A stretch of DNA of 64,000 bases from JADJOY01 sp046331705 [NCBI: bacterium] (GCA_046331705.1 JAXLQJ010000015.1:1-64000), one strand, 5' to 3'; counted from the stretch's first letter, positions 7,362-16,120 are shown. Notes: generated by a model from the letters alone, not told the origin. Made by a program: numbers and translations.

Positions 7362-9230
7362 TCAGCCGCGTGCACGCGGCTGAGCGATCGGCACGGGCTC
7401 GCTCTCGGTTCCGTCGCCCGTGGCGTTCTCGGCGGTGGTCACGCGCATCACCTCCTCGAACGTGGTCTCGCCCTTGATCATCTTGAGCACGGCGGCCTCG
7501 CGCAGCGAGCGCATGCCTTCCTTGATCGCAGCTTTGCGGATCTTGTCGGTCCCGGCGTTGCGCCGGATCAGGCCCGCGACCTCGTCGCTCACCTCGAACA
7601 TCTCGACCACCGAGGTCCGGCCGTAGTAGCCGGTGCCGCGGCAACGGGCACAGCCCTCGCCCTCGTAGACCAGCATCGGGGTGGGCGAGTTGTCGCGCAA
7701 CCCGAGCGCTCGCCACTCGTCGAGGTCGAGCTTGCGCTCGTGCTTGCACTCGATGCAGATCGTGCGCAGCAAGCGCTGCGCCACGACGCCGTTCAGGCAC
7801 GACGCGATCAGGAACGGCTCGATGCCGAGGTCGACCAGCCGCGTCAGCGCTTCGATCGCGTCGTTGGTGTGGAGCGTGGAGAGCACCAGGTGGCCGGTGA
7901 GCGCCGACTGGACCGCGTTGGTCGCGGTCTCCGCGTCGCGGATCTCGCCGACCATGATCACGTCCGGGTCCTGGCGCAGCACGTGGCGCAGCGCGGACGC
8001 GAACGTGATGCCGATCTTGGGCTGCACGAGGACCTGGTTGAACTCCTCGAAGACCATCTCGATCGGGTCCTCGAGCGAGGTGACGTTGCGCTCGTCGCTG
8101 GCGAGCATGCGCATGCCGGCGTAGAGCGTGGTGGTCTTGCCGCTGCCGGTGGGCCCGGTCACCAGGATCATGCCGTGCGGTCGCTCCAGCATCCGCAGGA
8201 ACACGCGCCGCTCGCGCTCGAAGAAGCCGAGGTCCTCGATGTCGTACGAGGAGCGCTCGGGATCGAAGATGCGCAGCACGGTCTTCTCGCCGAACGCGAC
8301 CGGTAGCGTCGAGACGCGCAGCTCCACCTCTTCGCCGGCCGCGGCGGTCTTGAAGCGGCCGTCTTGCGGCAGCCGGCGCTCGGCGATGTCGAGGCGGGCC
8401 AGCATCTTGATCCGCGACACGATCGCGTTGTGCACGACCCGCGGCATGGTGTGGACGTTGTGCAGCACGCCGTCGATGCGGAGCCGGATCACCGAGTGCT
8501 CGCGCTTGGGCTCGATGTGGATGTCGCTGGCGCGCTGGTCGTACGCGTAGCGCAGCAGGTACTCGACGGCGTTGATGACGTGCTTGTCGGTGGCCTCGAG
8601 CTCGCGGTCGGATTGCAGCTGGACCAGCTGCTCGAGGTTGCCGAGGTCGACGCTCGGCTTGAGCTCCCGTTCCGCCGCCTTGACCGAGGTCCGGAACCCG
8701 TAGAACTCGGTGATGGTCTTCAGGATGTCGGTCTTGGTGCCCACCACCGGGCGAATGTCGTAGTTCGACACCGCGCGCAGGTTCCTCACCATCTCGTCGT
8801 CGAAGGGGTTGGCGGTGGCGACGGTGAGCAGCCGCTTGTCGAGGCTGAGCGGGATGATCGAGTGGCGCCGCGCGAACGGCCGCGAGACCACGCGCGTGAT
8901 GAGCGCCGCGTCGAGCTTGAGCGGGTCGATGCGCACGAACTCGAGCCCCGCCGCGTCGGCGAGCGCGCGCATGATCGTCTCCTCGTCGATCTTCTCGCCG
9001 CGCTTGGCGTTCGCGCGCGGGAAACCGAAGCCCGCGATGATGTCGACCGCCGTGATGTCCGAGGGCGAGGGCGGCGCCGAGCGCATCTGCGCCGCGAGCT
9101 TGCGCGCGTCCGAGAGCAGCCGATGCCGCTGCACCCGCTCCTTGATGGTCGATTCGAGACGCTGATCAGGCGTCATCAAGCCGGCGTCCACCAGGATCTT
9201 GGTGACGTAATCGACGGTGAGCTGGCGCAT
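7362..9230 (-). CDS. Type II secretion / type IV pilus assembly ATPase (GspE/PilB family)
   Basis: This 622-residue cytoplasmic hexameric ATPase powers pseudopilus or pilus assembly. An N-terminal MshEN/T2SSE-N-like region (about 1-200) is followed by the GspE core: ASDIHIEP, the Walker A GPTGSGKTTT near 355, the Asp box, and the Walker B DPDVIMVGEIRD near 417. A C-terminal tetracysteine zinc site (CIECK and CARCRGTGYYGRT, about 489-537) is complete. No other secretion or pilus gene is adjacent, so the sequence cannot say whether it serves type II secretion, type IV pili or MSHA-like pili. It diverges from the membrane-protein gene at 9423. Confidence 0.9.
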   Translation of the reverse strand: MRQLTVDYVTKILVDAGLMTPDQRLESTIKERVQRHRLLSDARKLAAQMRSAPPSPSDITAVDIIAGFGFPRANAKRGEKIDEETIMRALADAAGLEFVRIDPLKLDAALITRVVSRPFARRHSIIPLSLDKRLLTVATANPFDDEMVRNLRAVSNYDIRPVVGTKTDILKTITEFYGFRTSVKAAERELKPSVDLGNLEQLVQLQSDRELEATDKHVINAVEYLLRYAYDQRASDIHIEPKREHSVIRLRIDGVLHNVHTMPRVVHNAIVSRIKMLARLDIAERRLPQDGRFKTAAAGEEVELRVSTLPVAFGEKTVLRIFDPERSSYDIEDLGFFERERRVFLRMLERPHGMILVTGPTGSGKTTTLYAGMRMLASDERNVTSLEDPIEMVFEEFNQVLVQPKIGITFASALRHVLRQDPDVIMVGEIRDAETATNAVQSALTGHLVLSTLHTNDAIEALTRLVDLGIEPFLIASCLNGVVAQRLLRTICIECKHERKLDLDEWRALGLRDNSPTPMLVYEGEGCARCRGTGYYGRTSVVEMFEVSDEVAGLIRRNAGTDKIRKAAIKEGMRSLREAAVLKMIKGETTFEEVMRVTTAENATGDGTESEPVPIAQPRARG

Positions 9231-9343
9231 GCGCGAACGGTTGCCCGTGGCATCCGACGGGCAACCACGCCGATCGTACCCGCGACCAGCGGACCGAGCA
9301 ATCGAGGACCGACGTCGGCCGCGCTACGATCGCGGCGCCGGCT

Positions 9344-9362
9344 GGTTCCAGCCCCCCTCCCG
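9344..9362. repeat. Possible remnant of the hairpin-repeat family
   Basis: The minus strand reads GGGGGGCTGGAACCAGCC, resembling the GGGGGGCTG-GAA-CAGCC core of the units at 4184-4865 and 34174-34194 with one extra base. It sits in the 192-bp gap between divergent genes. No neighbouring part of the repeat unit is recognisable, so chance similarity is possible. Confidence 0.3.
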
Positions 9363-9422
9363 CTCGATCCGCGCGCCGGAGGGACGTCGCGCCGCCGCGC
9401 GAGCGAGATCTGAGGCGACTCG

Positions 9423-10055
9423 ATGGCCGAATCTGGACTCGGTCGCGACGACGACCGAACGAGCCCCCTTCGCGGCAACCCGTACCGCGCGCCTCGGGAA
9501 TCCGACTCCCGCGGCGCGTCGAGACCGTTCGAGCCGACGCGCTTGCAGCTCGTCACGCTCGCTGCTGCCACGGTGTGGATCGTCTTCGTGATGGTGCGGG
9601 TCGAAGCGTGGAACCTGCGTCACCCGCGCCTGTCGGGGGTGGAGCGGTTCTTCGCGGATCGGGGCGAAGGGCACCGCGGCAAGTGGCGCGTCCCCGGCTG
9701 TGCGAAGGACGGCGACTTCACGACGAGCACCCCCGAGGCGTGTTGGCGCTTCCACGAGGGCGCGAAGCGCGGGCTCCGCGGCGCGCTCCCGGGTCCGCTC
9801 TCCGACGTCGAGCGCGCCGAGATGAACCGCTATCTGAGCGACGCGAAGGATCAGCTCGCGTTTCGGAGCTTCGTCACGGTGGCTGCGTTCACCCAGTACC
9901 CCATGATCGTGCTGGTGGCGCTTCAAGCCTGGCCGCTGGCGAGTCGCGCCCGCGAGCGCCGGCATCGTCGGATGGGCGAGATCTGTCTCTCAGCAGCGGG
10001 CGTATGTCTCGCGGTGGCGTACGTGCGAGAATATTTCGGCAGCTTGGGCTGGTGA
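9423..10055 (+). CDS. Hypothetical membrane protein with three membrane segments
   Basis: This 210-residue protein has no family I recognise. An Arg/Ser-rich N-terminus of about 40 residues precedes a membrane helix at about 41-59. A soluble loop with two cysteines (VPGCAKDGD and PEACWRFHEG) lies between about 60 and 145. Two more hydrophobic segments (about 149-167 and 185-203) follow. The loop is probably periplasmic, where the two cysteines could form a disulfide. The ATG at 9423 is the first good start after the divergent promoter region. No functional partner is evident. Confidence 0.6.
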   Translation: MAESGLGRDDDRTSPLRGNPYRAPRESDSRGASRPFEPTRLQLVTLAAATVWIVFVMVRVEAWNLRHPRLSGVERFFADRGEGHRGKWRVPGCAKDGDFTTSTPEACWRFHEGAKRGLRGALPGPLSDVERAEMNRYLSDAKDQLAFRSFVTVAAFTQYPMIVLVALQAWPLASRARERRHRRMGEICLSAAGVCLAVAYVREYFGSLGW

Positions 10056-10106
10056 TCGAGACGGTGGGATCGTCAGCAGCGGGCTCGGCGGCGCGAGAGG
10101 CCCTGC

Positions 10107-10472
10107 ATGCCGATCATCGACGTCGAGCTGGTGATCGCGGGCAGCGGCGAGATCGCGGCCGGGCTCGCCTCCTCGCTCGCCGACCAGCTCGGCCAGTTGC
10201 TCGGAGCGCAGCCGGGCCACGTGTGGGTGCGGGTTCGGTCGCTCGCCGCCGATCGCTACGCCGAGAACGCGAGCGCGCTCGGCGCCGAAGAGTTGCCCGT
10301 CTTCGTGAGCGTGCTTCACGCCGGGCGTCCGGAAGCGAGCGTGCTCGCCGCCGAGGCGGCGGGAATCGCGCGCGTGGTGGCGGCGGTGACCGCTCGCCCG
10401 CCGGATCGAGTCCACGTCGAGTATCCGCCCCCTGCGGCCGGACGGATCGCGTTCGGCGGCGTTCTCGGATAG
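10107..10472 (+). CDS. Tautomerase-like (MIF / 4-oxalocrotonate tautomerase superfamily) protein
   Basis: This 121-residue protein begins MPIIDVELV. In the tautomerase superfamily, removal of Met leaves Pro1 as the catalytic general base, and the following beta strand has this pattern. The later PGHVWVRVRSLAADRYAEN resembles the second beta-alpha-beta unit of MIF/CHMI-like members. Length fits a two-repeat (about 110-125 residue) protein. The substrate is unknown. The start at 10107 is fixed by the MP motif. It converges with pyrE. Confidence 0.65.
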   Translation: MPIIDVELVIAGSGEIAAGLASSLADQLGQLLGAQPGHVWVRVRSLAADRYAENASALGAEELPVFVSVLHAGRPEASVLAAEAAGIARVVAAVTARPPDRVHVEYPPPAAGRIAFGGVLG

Positions 10473-10579
10473 CCGCCTGGCGAAGGCCCACGCCGCCGCG
10501 GCGCCGCGCGCGGATCGCTGTCTGCCGCTCGATCGCCCCGAGGCTCCCCGCAGGCGCCGGCAGCGGGCGCCGGGAGCGC

Positions 10580-11155
10580 TCAGCGGGGGACGACGAGGTC
10601 CGCGCGGTGGAAGAGCGCGGCGAGGCCGCCCGAGTCGGCGAGCGCCGCCGCGCCGCCTTCGTCGCGATCGAGGATGGCGAGCACGCGACGCACCTCGCCG
10701 CCGGCCTCCCGGACGGCGTCGGCGGCGAGCTTCGAAGAGCCGCCCGAGGTCACCACGTCCTCGAGCAGCACCACCCGATCGCCGCTGCGAAAGGCCCCTT
10801 CGACGCGCTTGCCGAGGCCGTGTCCCTTGGCCTCCTTGCGCACGAAGAAGCCGCGCAGCTGGCGCCACCGCGAATGGTCGGCGGCGTGGACGAGGCACGC
10901 GCTCACCAGCGGCACGGCGCCCACCGCCATGCCGCCCAGGGCGTCGACCTCGCCGGGCGCGAAGCTCGCGTCGAGCAGATCGAGCAGGAGCCGCCCGGCC
11001 AGGCTCAGCCCCTCGGGCAGCATGAGCGTGACCCGGGCGTCGACGTAGAGATCGCTCTTCTTGCCGGACGCGAGAGTGAACTCGCCCCAGCGCACGCTGT
11101 GCGCGAGGAGCAGCGCGCGCAGTCGCTCGCGGGCATCCATCGAGGGCTGTTCCAT
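10580..11155 (-). CDS. pyrE: Orotate phosphoribosyltransferase
   Basis: This 191-residue enzyme joins orotate and PRPP to make OMP, the fifth step of pyrimidine synthesis. Motifs include FTLASGKKSDLYVDAR (orotate/PRPP contact), GGMAVGAVPLV, the flexible-loop FVRKEAKGHG with its catalytic lysines, and the PRPP-binding VVLLEDVVTSGGSS. The ATG at 11155 gives the usual length. Another ATG lies at 11140, and an upstream in-frame start at 11236 would add a tail unlike the family. It stands alone, divergent from the hydrolase gene at 11260. Confidence 0.93.
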   Translation of the reverse strand: MEQPSMDARERLRALLLAHSVRWGEFTLASGKKSDLYVDARVTLMLPEGLSLAGRLLLDLLDASFAPGEVDALGGMAVGAVPLVSACLVHAADHSRWRQLRGFFVRKEAKGHGLGKRVEGAFRSGDRVVLLEDVVTSGGSSKLAADAVREAGGEVRRVLAILDRDEGGAAALADSGGLAALFHRADLVVPR

Positions 11156-11191
11156 GGTGCGTGAGGCCTCGGATTCGGGCGCGGGGGGCGC

Positions 11192-11220
11192 GAGACTAGC
11201 ACGCGCTTCGAGCCTATAAT
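11192..11220 (+). promoter_or_regulatory. Sigma-70-type promoter candidate for the alpha/beta hydrolase gene
   Basis: A perfect -10 hexamer TATAAT (11215-11220), notable in such GC-rich DNA, lies 17 bp after GAGACT, a partial -35 match. Predicted transcription would begin near 11227, leaving a leader of about 33 nt before the ATG at 11260. Confidence 0.45.
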
Positions 11221-11259
11221 CGACGCAAAGCGTCAACTCGCTCCCACGAGGCCAAGCCC

Positions 11260-12528
11260 ATGCCGCACACCGCGAATGTGGATCGGATCGCGCTCGAAGA
11301 TCTCTGCGACGAGGAGGAGTACCTGGTCGAGACCCAGGATCATTGGAGCCTGGTCGTCACCCGCTACAAGCCCAAGAAGGTCGCGTTCGACCAGCCGCTC
11401 CAGGGCGTGCCGTTCCTGCTGGTGCACGGGTTCTCGCAGAACCGCCACGCGTGGACCTCGGGCGAGTTCGTGAAGAACATGGCGTTCTTCGGCGCGGACA
11501 TTCACATCGTCGAGCTGCGCGGTCACGGCAAGAGCTCCACCGCGCTCCAGTACCGCCGCCACCGCCGCGACGGGCGTCCGCTGCCGGGTGACATCCACTG
11601 GGCCTGGGACGTCGACAGCTACTTCATGTTCGACCTGCCCGCGACCATCCGCGAGGTGAAGCGCAAGAGCGGGCGCCGCAAGCTGATGTACGTCGGCCAC
11701 AGCATGGGCGGGATGCTCGGCTACGGGCTGGCGTCGTGGCAGCAGGAGGATTTCCTCGGCCTGGTCACGATCGGCGCGCCCAGCGACATCGGGCGCGGCT
11801 TTCCGTTGATCCAGATGTTGGCGCTCGTCGATCTGCTCGGCGTGCCCACGGTCGACGCCCTGCTGTGGGAGCTCAACGCGGCACGCAAGCTCGGCCACCG
11901 CTCCCGGCGTGCCTTGGCCGAGCTGGTCGAGTCGTTGCCGATGGTGCCCGAGACGGTCGTGGACCGGCTCGCGCCGGGCGGGGAGCCCCAGCCGCTCAAG
12001 TTCCAGGTGGTGCCGGTCGACGTGCTGCTGCGCACCGTGCAGAAGTTCTTCAACCGCCCGGGCACGCTTCTCGGGGGGATCCCCAAGTACATCCCGCTCA
12101 TGTGGAACCCCGAGCGCGCCAACCCCGAGCGAATCAAGTCGCTGCTCAACATCGGCGGCGGACCCGAGCCGCGCGCCGTTGTGCGGCAGTTCGCGCGCTG
12201 GATCCGCAAGGACGAGCTCAAGTGCTACAAGCTCAACTACGACTTCAAGAAGAACTTCGAGAAGATCGAGATCCCGGTGGCGATCGTCTTCGGTGATCAG
12301 GACCGGATCGCCGATCTCAAGAGCACCAGCAGCATCTACAAGAACGCGCGCAGCAACTACCTGCTGTGGCGCCCGGTGAAGGGCAACAGCCACATCGATC
12401 TGACGATGGGGCACGACATTCGCCAGATCTGCTACGACATCAAGAACCTCGCCGATTACGCGCTCAAGCATCAGCACAAGGAGCCGAGCTTGCCGCGCGT
12501 CGACTCGCCGGAGCGCGCCGCGGGCTGA
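11260..12528 (+). CDS. Alpha/beta hydrolase (lipase/esterase-like)
   Basis: This 422-residue alpha/beta-fold hydrolase has a complete catalytic set: oxyanion-hole HGFSQN (about 56-61), nucleophile elbow GHSMGG (Ser about 148), acid in FGDQDR (about 346) and His in NSHIDL (about 378). A long insertion between strands (about 180-300) forms a lid domain, as in lipases and PHA-synthase-like hydrolases. No signal peptide is seen, so it is likely cytoplasmic. The substrate is unknown but probably a hydrophobic ester. Its stop is 22 bp from that of the convergent LLM oxidoreductase gene. Confidence 0.85.
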   Translation: MPHTANVDRIALEDLCDEEEYLVETQDHWSLVVTRYKPKKVAFDQPLQGVPFLLVHGFSQNRHAWTSGEFVKNMAFFGADIHIVELRGHGKSSTALQYRRHRRDGRPLPGDIHWAWDVDSYFMFDLPATIREVKRKSGRRKLMYVGHSMGGMLGYGLASWQQEDFLGLVTIGAPSDIGRGFPLIQMLALVDLLGVPTVDALLWELNAARKLGHRSRRALAELVESLPMVPETVVDRLAPGGEPQPLKFQVVPVDVLLRTVQKFFNRPGTLLGGIPKYIPLMWNPERANPERIKSLLNIGGGPEPRAVVRQFARWIRKDELKCYKLNYDFKKNFEKIEIPVAIVFGDQDRIADLKSTSSIYKNARSNYLLWRPVKGNSHIDLTMGHDIRQICYDIKNLADYALKHQHKEPSLPRVDSPERAAG

Positions 12529-12549
12529 AGCTGGCGGCGCAGTGGTCGG

Positions 12550-13479
12550 TCAGCCCGCGCGCGCGAGCGCCGTGATCTCCTCGAGGAGCGCGAGCTGCGG
12601 TTCGAGGGCGTCGACGCTGCTGGTGAACTGCGCCTCGAGCACGATCTCGTCGGCGCCCAGCGCGCGGGTGGCCGCGAGGTCGGCGCGGATCTGGGCTCGG
12701 TCGCCGACGAAGATCGGCCGCCACTCGCTCGCGATCGGCTGCTCCGTCACGTGCAAGTTGGCGCGCACGATCAGCTCGAGCCGCGCCGGATCGCGTCCCA
12801 GTGCCTCGGCTCGGGCGCGAATCCCCGCCCACATCTGGCGCATGCCCTCCACGGGGACTCCCGCGGGGTTCCAGCCGCTACCGTGCTTGGCGACCAGCTC
12901 CATCGCTTCGGGAGTGAAGGCGGCGAAGTAGAGCGGCGGGTGGGGCTCTTGCACCGGCTTGAGCGGCATCACCGAGCGCGGCACGGTGACGTGCTCGCCC
13001 CGGAACTCGACCGGGTCCGTCGTCCACAGCGTGCGCAGGGCCTCGACGTACTCGGCGGAGCGGCGCACGCGGCCACGCATGGGGACGCCCACGGCCTGGA
13101 ACTCGTCGGGTGACCAACCGTTGCCGAGGCCGAGCGCCACGCGCCCCTTCGAGAGCACGTCGAGTGTCGCGATGCGCCGAGCCAGCACCACCGGGTTGTA
13201 GAAGGGCAGGTTGATGACGCTGGTGCCGAGCCGCGCCTGCTTCGTGTGCGCCGCCACGAACGTGAGGGTGTCGAGGGCATCCAGCTCGCGCTGGAACTCG
13301 ACGGGGAGCTGGCCGTCCTTGCTGCCCGGATAGGGCGCCTGGGGCGACACCGGCCAGAGCAGCCGCTCGCCCACCCACAGGCTCGCGATGCCGAGCTCCT
13401 CGGCTCGGGTGGCGGAACGGACCAGCGCTTCGGGGCCGGCAACGGCGCCGTGCTGCGGCAATGTCCAACCGATACGCAT
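12550..13479 (-). CDS. LLM-class (luciferase-like) oxidoreductase, probably F420-dependent
   Basis: This 309-residue TIM-barrel protein belongs to the luciferase-like monooxygenase family. It starts MRIGWTLPQHG and has SLWVGERLLWPV, then VINLPFYNPVVLARRIATLDVLSKGRVALGLGNGWSPDEF, the flavin/F420-contacting core. GWNPAGVP follows further on. The subfamily is usually called 'F420-dependent' because many members use deazaflavin rather than FMN; the sequence alone does not prove this. The ATG at 13479 was chosen because it begins the conserved core and lies after GAGG; a longer reading upstream would enter the lipoprotein gene. It lies 8 bp after that gene, so the two are probably cotranscribed. 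Confidence 0.85.
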   Translation of the reverse strand: MRIGWTLPQHGAVAGPEALVRSATRAEELGIASLWVGERLLWPVSPQAPYPGSKDGQLPVEFQRELDALDTLTFVAAHTKQARLGTSVINLPFYNPVVLARRIATLDVLSKGRVALGLGNGWSPDEFQAVGVPMRGRVRRSAEYVEALRTLWTTDPVEFRGEHVTVPRSVMPLKPVQEPHPPLYFAAFTPEAMELVAKHGSGWNPAGVPVEGMRQMWAGIRARAEALGRDPARLELIVRANLHVTEQPIASEWRPIFVGDRAQIRADLAATRALGADEIVLEAQFTSSVDALEPQLALLEEITALARAG

Positions 13480-13487
13480 CTCGGGCC

Positions 13488-13826
13488 TCACTTGGACGCG
13501 ACGCGCGGCACGCAGCCCGCCTGTCGGAAGGGCTTGCCGTCGTGATCGAGGATCTCGAGCTTTCCTTCGAACGGCGAGATGTCCTTGTACTCGCGGGCGA
13601 TGATGGTGCAGTCGTCCATCACGAAGACCACGTCCTTGATGGTGCTCGTGCCCTCCTGGTGGAACGAGATGCCGAGCACCTGCTGCGCGCCGTCGGGGGC
13701 GTGGAGCTTCTGAGCGCCGAGACCCCAGCGCGACAAGGTCCGGCCGCACCCGGAGGAGCCCAGCGTCAGCGCCAAGACTAGGGCTGCGGCGAGGGAGATC
13801 GCGAACGGCATCGTGAGCTTGCGCAT
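13488..13826 (-). CDS. Small putative lipoprotein
   Basis: This 112-residue protein has a typical lipoprotein signal: basic MRKLTMPF, a hydrophobic stretch, then LGSSGC, where the Cys would be lipidated. The mature part of about 85 residues contains VVFVMDDCTIIAREYKD and ends in a second Cys region (RQAGCVPRVASK), allowing one disulfide. I recognise no family. It precedes the LLM oxidoreductase gene by 8 bp on the same strand. Export to the periplasmic face of a membrane is inferred from the signal. Confidence 0.65.
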   Translation of the reverse strand: MRKLTMPFAISLAAALVLALTLGSSGCGRTLSRWGLGAQKLHAPDGAQQVLGISFHQEGTSTIKDVVFVMDDCTIIAREYKDISPFEGKLEILDHDGKPFRQAGCVPRVASK

Positions 13827-13863
13827 GGTGTCCCCTCGGGAGCCGGCGAGCGGCTCGTGCGTA

Positions 13864-14886
13864 TCAGCGAAGCAGCACGTCGCAGACGAACCGGACCTTC
13901 GTCACCAGCCGCCCGAACGCGTTGCGATGGATGTTGCGGCGCAGCACCAGGAGCAGCCAGCGCTCCAGCGTGTGGCGATCGAGCTTGTCGCCGAGCTTCT
14001 TCTTGCGCGGCGCCATCCCGGGCACCCGACCTTCGTCGATGGCGGCGTAGAGCGTTCGCTTGTCGAAGCCCCAGGTCGCGAGATCCGCCGGATCCAGCCG
14101 ATCCGTGAGGCCGCGCACGAAACGATAGTGCGCCTCGTCGCCCGCGAGCTGACGCGCCCATTTCTCGATCGACTCGGTGTTGGGTCGGGTGTGCTTGCCC
14201 ACGCCCGTGGGATCGCCGAGCCCCTTCTGGACGCGCTCGTGCTTGCCGTACTCGATCGCGTCGGCCTCGAACGGGACGCCCAGGAACTCGAAGATCTCAC
14301 GCATCCGCGCTTCCGGGTCCGCCACCAGGTCCTCGTAGCGCACGTGGTGGATCGGCACCGGTCGCTCCCGAAGGAAGCGCGCGATGGCGGGGACGTAGCG
14401 GTCGAGGATCGGGTTGAACCGGTTCGCGGCCTCGAAATCGCCCTCGAAGAAGCTCTCGGCGAACGAGCAGAAGATCGCCGCGGGATGGCGCGTGAGCACC
14501 ACGTACTTGGCGCGCGGGTAGAGCTTGCTCAGGAACGGCAGCACCAGCGCGTAGGCGGGCGTCTTGTCGAGGAGACGTTCCTTGCCGCTCTTGGCGAGTG
14601 TCCGCCCGTAGAGGACGTCGGTGTACGCGCGCAGCGCGTCCAGGTAGTCGGCCTCGCCGTTCGGCAGCTCGGCGACGAAGCCACGAATCGCGTCGACGGC
14701 GCGCAGGTGGTCGTACGGTGCTGCTTGAACCGTGTCGTAATAGCCCAGGTGCGCGAGCGGCGTGATGATGTGCGGTTCGGGGCCGCCGGCGATCATCGAG
14801 TGCGACGAGAGCATGCGCTCGAGCAACGTGGACCCCGAGCGCGGTGATCCGATCACGAACAAAAGCCGCTCCTGAAGCTCGGACAC
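13864..14886 (-). CDS. Sulfotransferase family protein
   Basis: This 340-residue PAPS-dependent sulfotransferase-like protein has the N-terminal 5'-phosphosulfate loop VIGSPRSGSTLLERML (about residues 10-25), a P-loop relative. The 3'-phosphate-binding region is YVVLTRHPAAIFCSF, and a VRYEDLVADPEARMREIFEFLGV motif follows. The acceptor is unknown; family members sulfate carbohydrates, peptides or lipids. The start is the GTG at 14886, placed right after a GGAGGGGGAG ribosome-binding stretch; upstream in-frame codons are not protein-like. It diverges from the CDF exporter gene. Confidence 0.85.
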   Translation of the reverse strand: MSELQERLLFVIGSPRSGSTLLERMLSSHSMIAGGPEPHIITPLAHLGYYDTVQAAPYDHLRAVDAIRGFVAELPNGEADYLDALRAYTDVLYGRTLAKSGKERLLDKTPAYALVLPFLSKLYPRAKYVVLTRHPAAIFCSFAESFFEGDFEAANRFNPILDRYVPAIARFLRERPVPIHHVRYEDLVADPEARMREIFEFLGVPFEADAIEYGKHERVQKGLGDPTGVGKHTRPNTESIEKWARQLAGDEAHYRFVRGLTDRLDPADLATWGFDKRTLYAAIDEGRVPGMAPRKKKLGDKLDRHTLERWLLLVLRRNIHRNAFGRLVTKVRFVCDVLLR

Positions 14887-14963
14887 GCCTCCCCCTCCGC
14901 TGCCGCCGAACGTCGCCCCGGCAGGGGCGGGAAGTTGCTTCGCTCGGTGCGTGCTGGCAACCG

Positions 14964-14994
14964 TCGACAACGCATCGCGCGCGGATGTTAGGTT
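14964..14994 (+). promoter_or_regulatory. Promoter candidate for the CDF exporter gene
   Basis: TCGACA (14964-14969, five of six to TTGACA) is followed after 19 bp by TAGGTT (14989-14994), which keeps the T, A and final T of a -10 box. The predicted leader before the ATG at 15022 is about 20 nt. Confidence 0.4.
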
Positions 14995-15021
14995 GGGCGC
15001 TTCCGCCCGCGACTCGCGCTC

Positions 15022-16029
15022 ATGACCCGATCGCCGCATCAGCAACGGATCCGCGCCGGCATCCTCTCGGTGGTGGTGAGCGTGGTGCTGCTCGGCGCCA
15101 AGCTGGTGGCGTGGTTCCTCACCGGTTCCACCGCCGTGCTCTCGGACGCGCTCGAGAGCATCGTGAACGTGGTGGCGTCGAGCTTCGCGCTGTTCGCGCT
15201 GGTGGTGGGTTCCCGGCCCGCGGATCGCGATCATCCGTATGGGCACGGCAAGGCCGAGGATTTCTCCGCGGGCGTGGAGGGCGCGCTCATCGTGGTGGCC
15301 GCGGTGCTCATCCTGGTGAAGGCGCTGCCCGAGCTCGCGAGCCCGCGCCCCGTCGCGCACCTCGACAGCGGCCTCGGGATCGTGGTGCTTGCAGGGTTGG
15401 TCAACCTCGGCGTCGGCTCGTTCCTGATCCGGCAGGGGCGCCGCACCCATTCCGCGGCGCTGGTCGCCGATGGCCAGCACCTGCTCACCGACGTCGTCAC
15501 GACCGCGGCGGTGGTGATCGGGCTGGTGCTGGTGCGCGTGACCGGTCGCGCGTGGTTCGACCCGGTCGCGGCGACGATCGTGGCGGTCCAGATCCTGGTG
15601 TCGGGAGTGCTGATCGTGCGGCGCTCGGTCGGTCACCTCATGGACGAGGCCGACCCCGCGTTGGTGGCGCGGATGCTCGAGGTGCTGCACGAGCTGCGCC
15701 AGCCCGGCCTGCTCGAGCCGCATCGGCTGCGCGTGCTGCGCCAGGGGCGCGAGCATCACATCGATCTGCACCTCGTGGTGCCGCGGTTCTGGTCGGTCGA
15801 GCGGGCGCACGCGCTCGAGCGCTCGCTCGGCGAGGACATCCTCGATCGCCTCGGGATCGCTGGGGACGCGATCGTGCACCTCGATCCGTGCAATCCCCAT
15901 TGTTGCGGATCGTGCGCGCTGCCCGACTGCCCGGTGCGCGCCCAGCCGTTCGAGCGTGACCGCGAGTGGTCGCTCGCCTCGATCACTGGCCCGCCGCCCT
16001 GGACGGACATCGCGTCGACGCTCGGGTGA
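15022..16029 (+). CDS. Cation diffusion facilitator (CDF) metal exporter
   Basis: This 335-residue inner-membrane proton/divalent-metal antiporter exports metals such as Zn, Fe, Mn or Co. About six membrane helices fill residues 10-200. The metal-site pattern LSDALESIVN on helix 2 and DGQHLLTD on helix 5 give the Asp/His positions of the family. A cytoplasmic C-terminal domain follows. Unusually, the end carries a Cys/His cluster PCNPHCCGSCALPDCP (five cysteines in about 15 residues), probably an extra metal-sensing or chelating site. The specific metal cannot be read from the sequence. Confidence 0.88.
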   Translation: MTRSPHQQRIRAGILSVVVSVVLLGAKLVAWFLTGSTAVLSDALESIVNVVASSFALFALVVGSRPADRDHPYGHGKAEDFSAGVEGALIVVAAVLILVKALPELASPRPVAHLDSGLGIVVLAGLVNLGVGSFLIRQGRRTHSAALVADGQHLLTDVVTTAAVVIGLVLVRVTGRAWFDPVAATIVAVQILVSGVLIVRRSVGHLMDEADPALVARMLEVLHELRQPGLLEPHRLRVLRQGREHHIDLHLVVPRFWSVERAHALERSLGEDILDRLGIAGDAIVHLDPCNPHCCGSCALPDCPVRAQPFERDREWSLASITGPPPWTDIASTLG

Positions 16030-16120
16030 GCCGCGGCTGCGGCCGTTTCGGCGGGTGCGCGCGCCGCTCGCGGTCGCGAGCGATTGGCGGCGTTTTCGGC
16101 GCTATGGCAACCTGATTCGG

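Noticed and set aside
12521-12557. Hairpin CGGGCTGA/TCAGCCCG between convergent stops
   Set aside because: The loop is 21 nt and the arms are formed by the symmetric stop-codon contexts of both genes, so a terminator is not supported.
13864-15900. A 678-residue sulfotransferase with an extended N-terminus
   Set aside because: The upstream part is antisense to the CDF exporter gene. The GTG at 14886 has a strong ribosome-binding stretch and starts the family domain.
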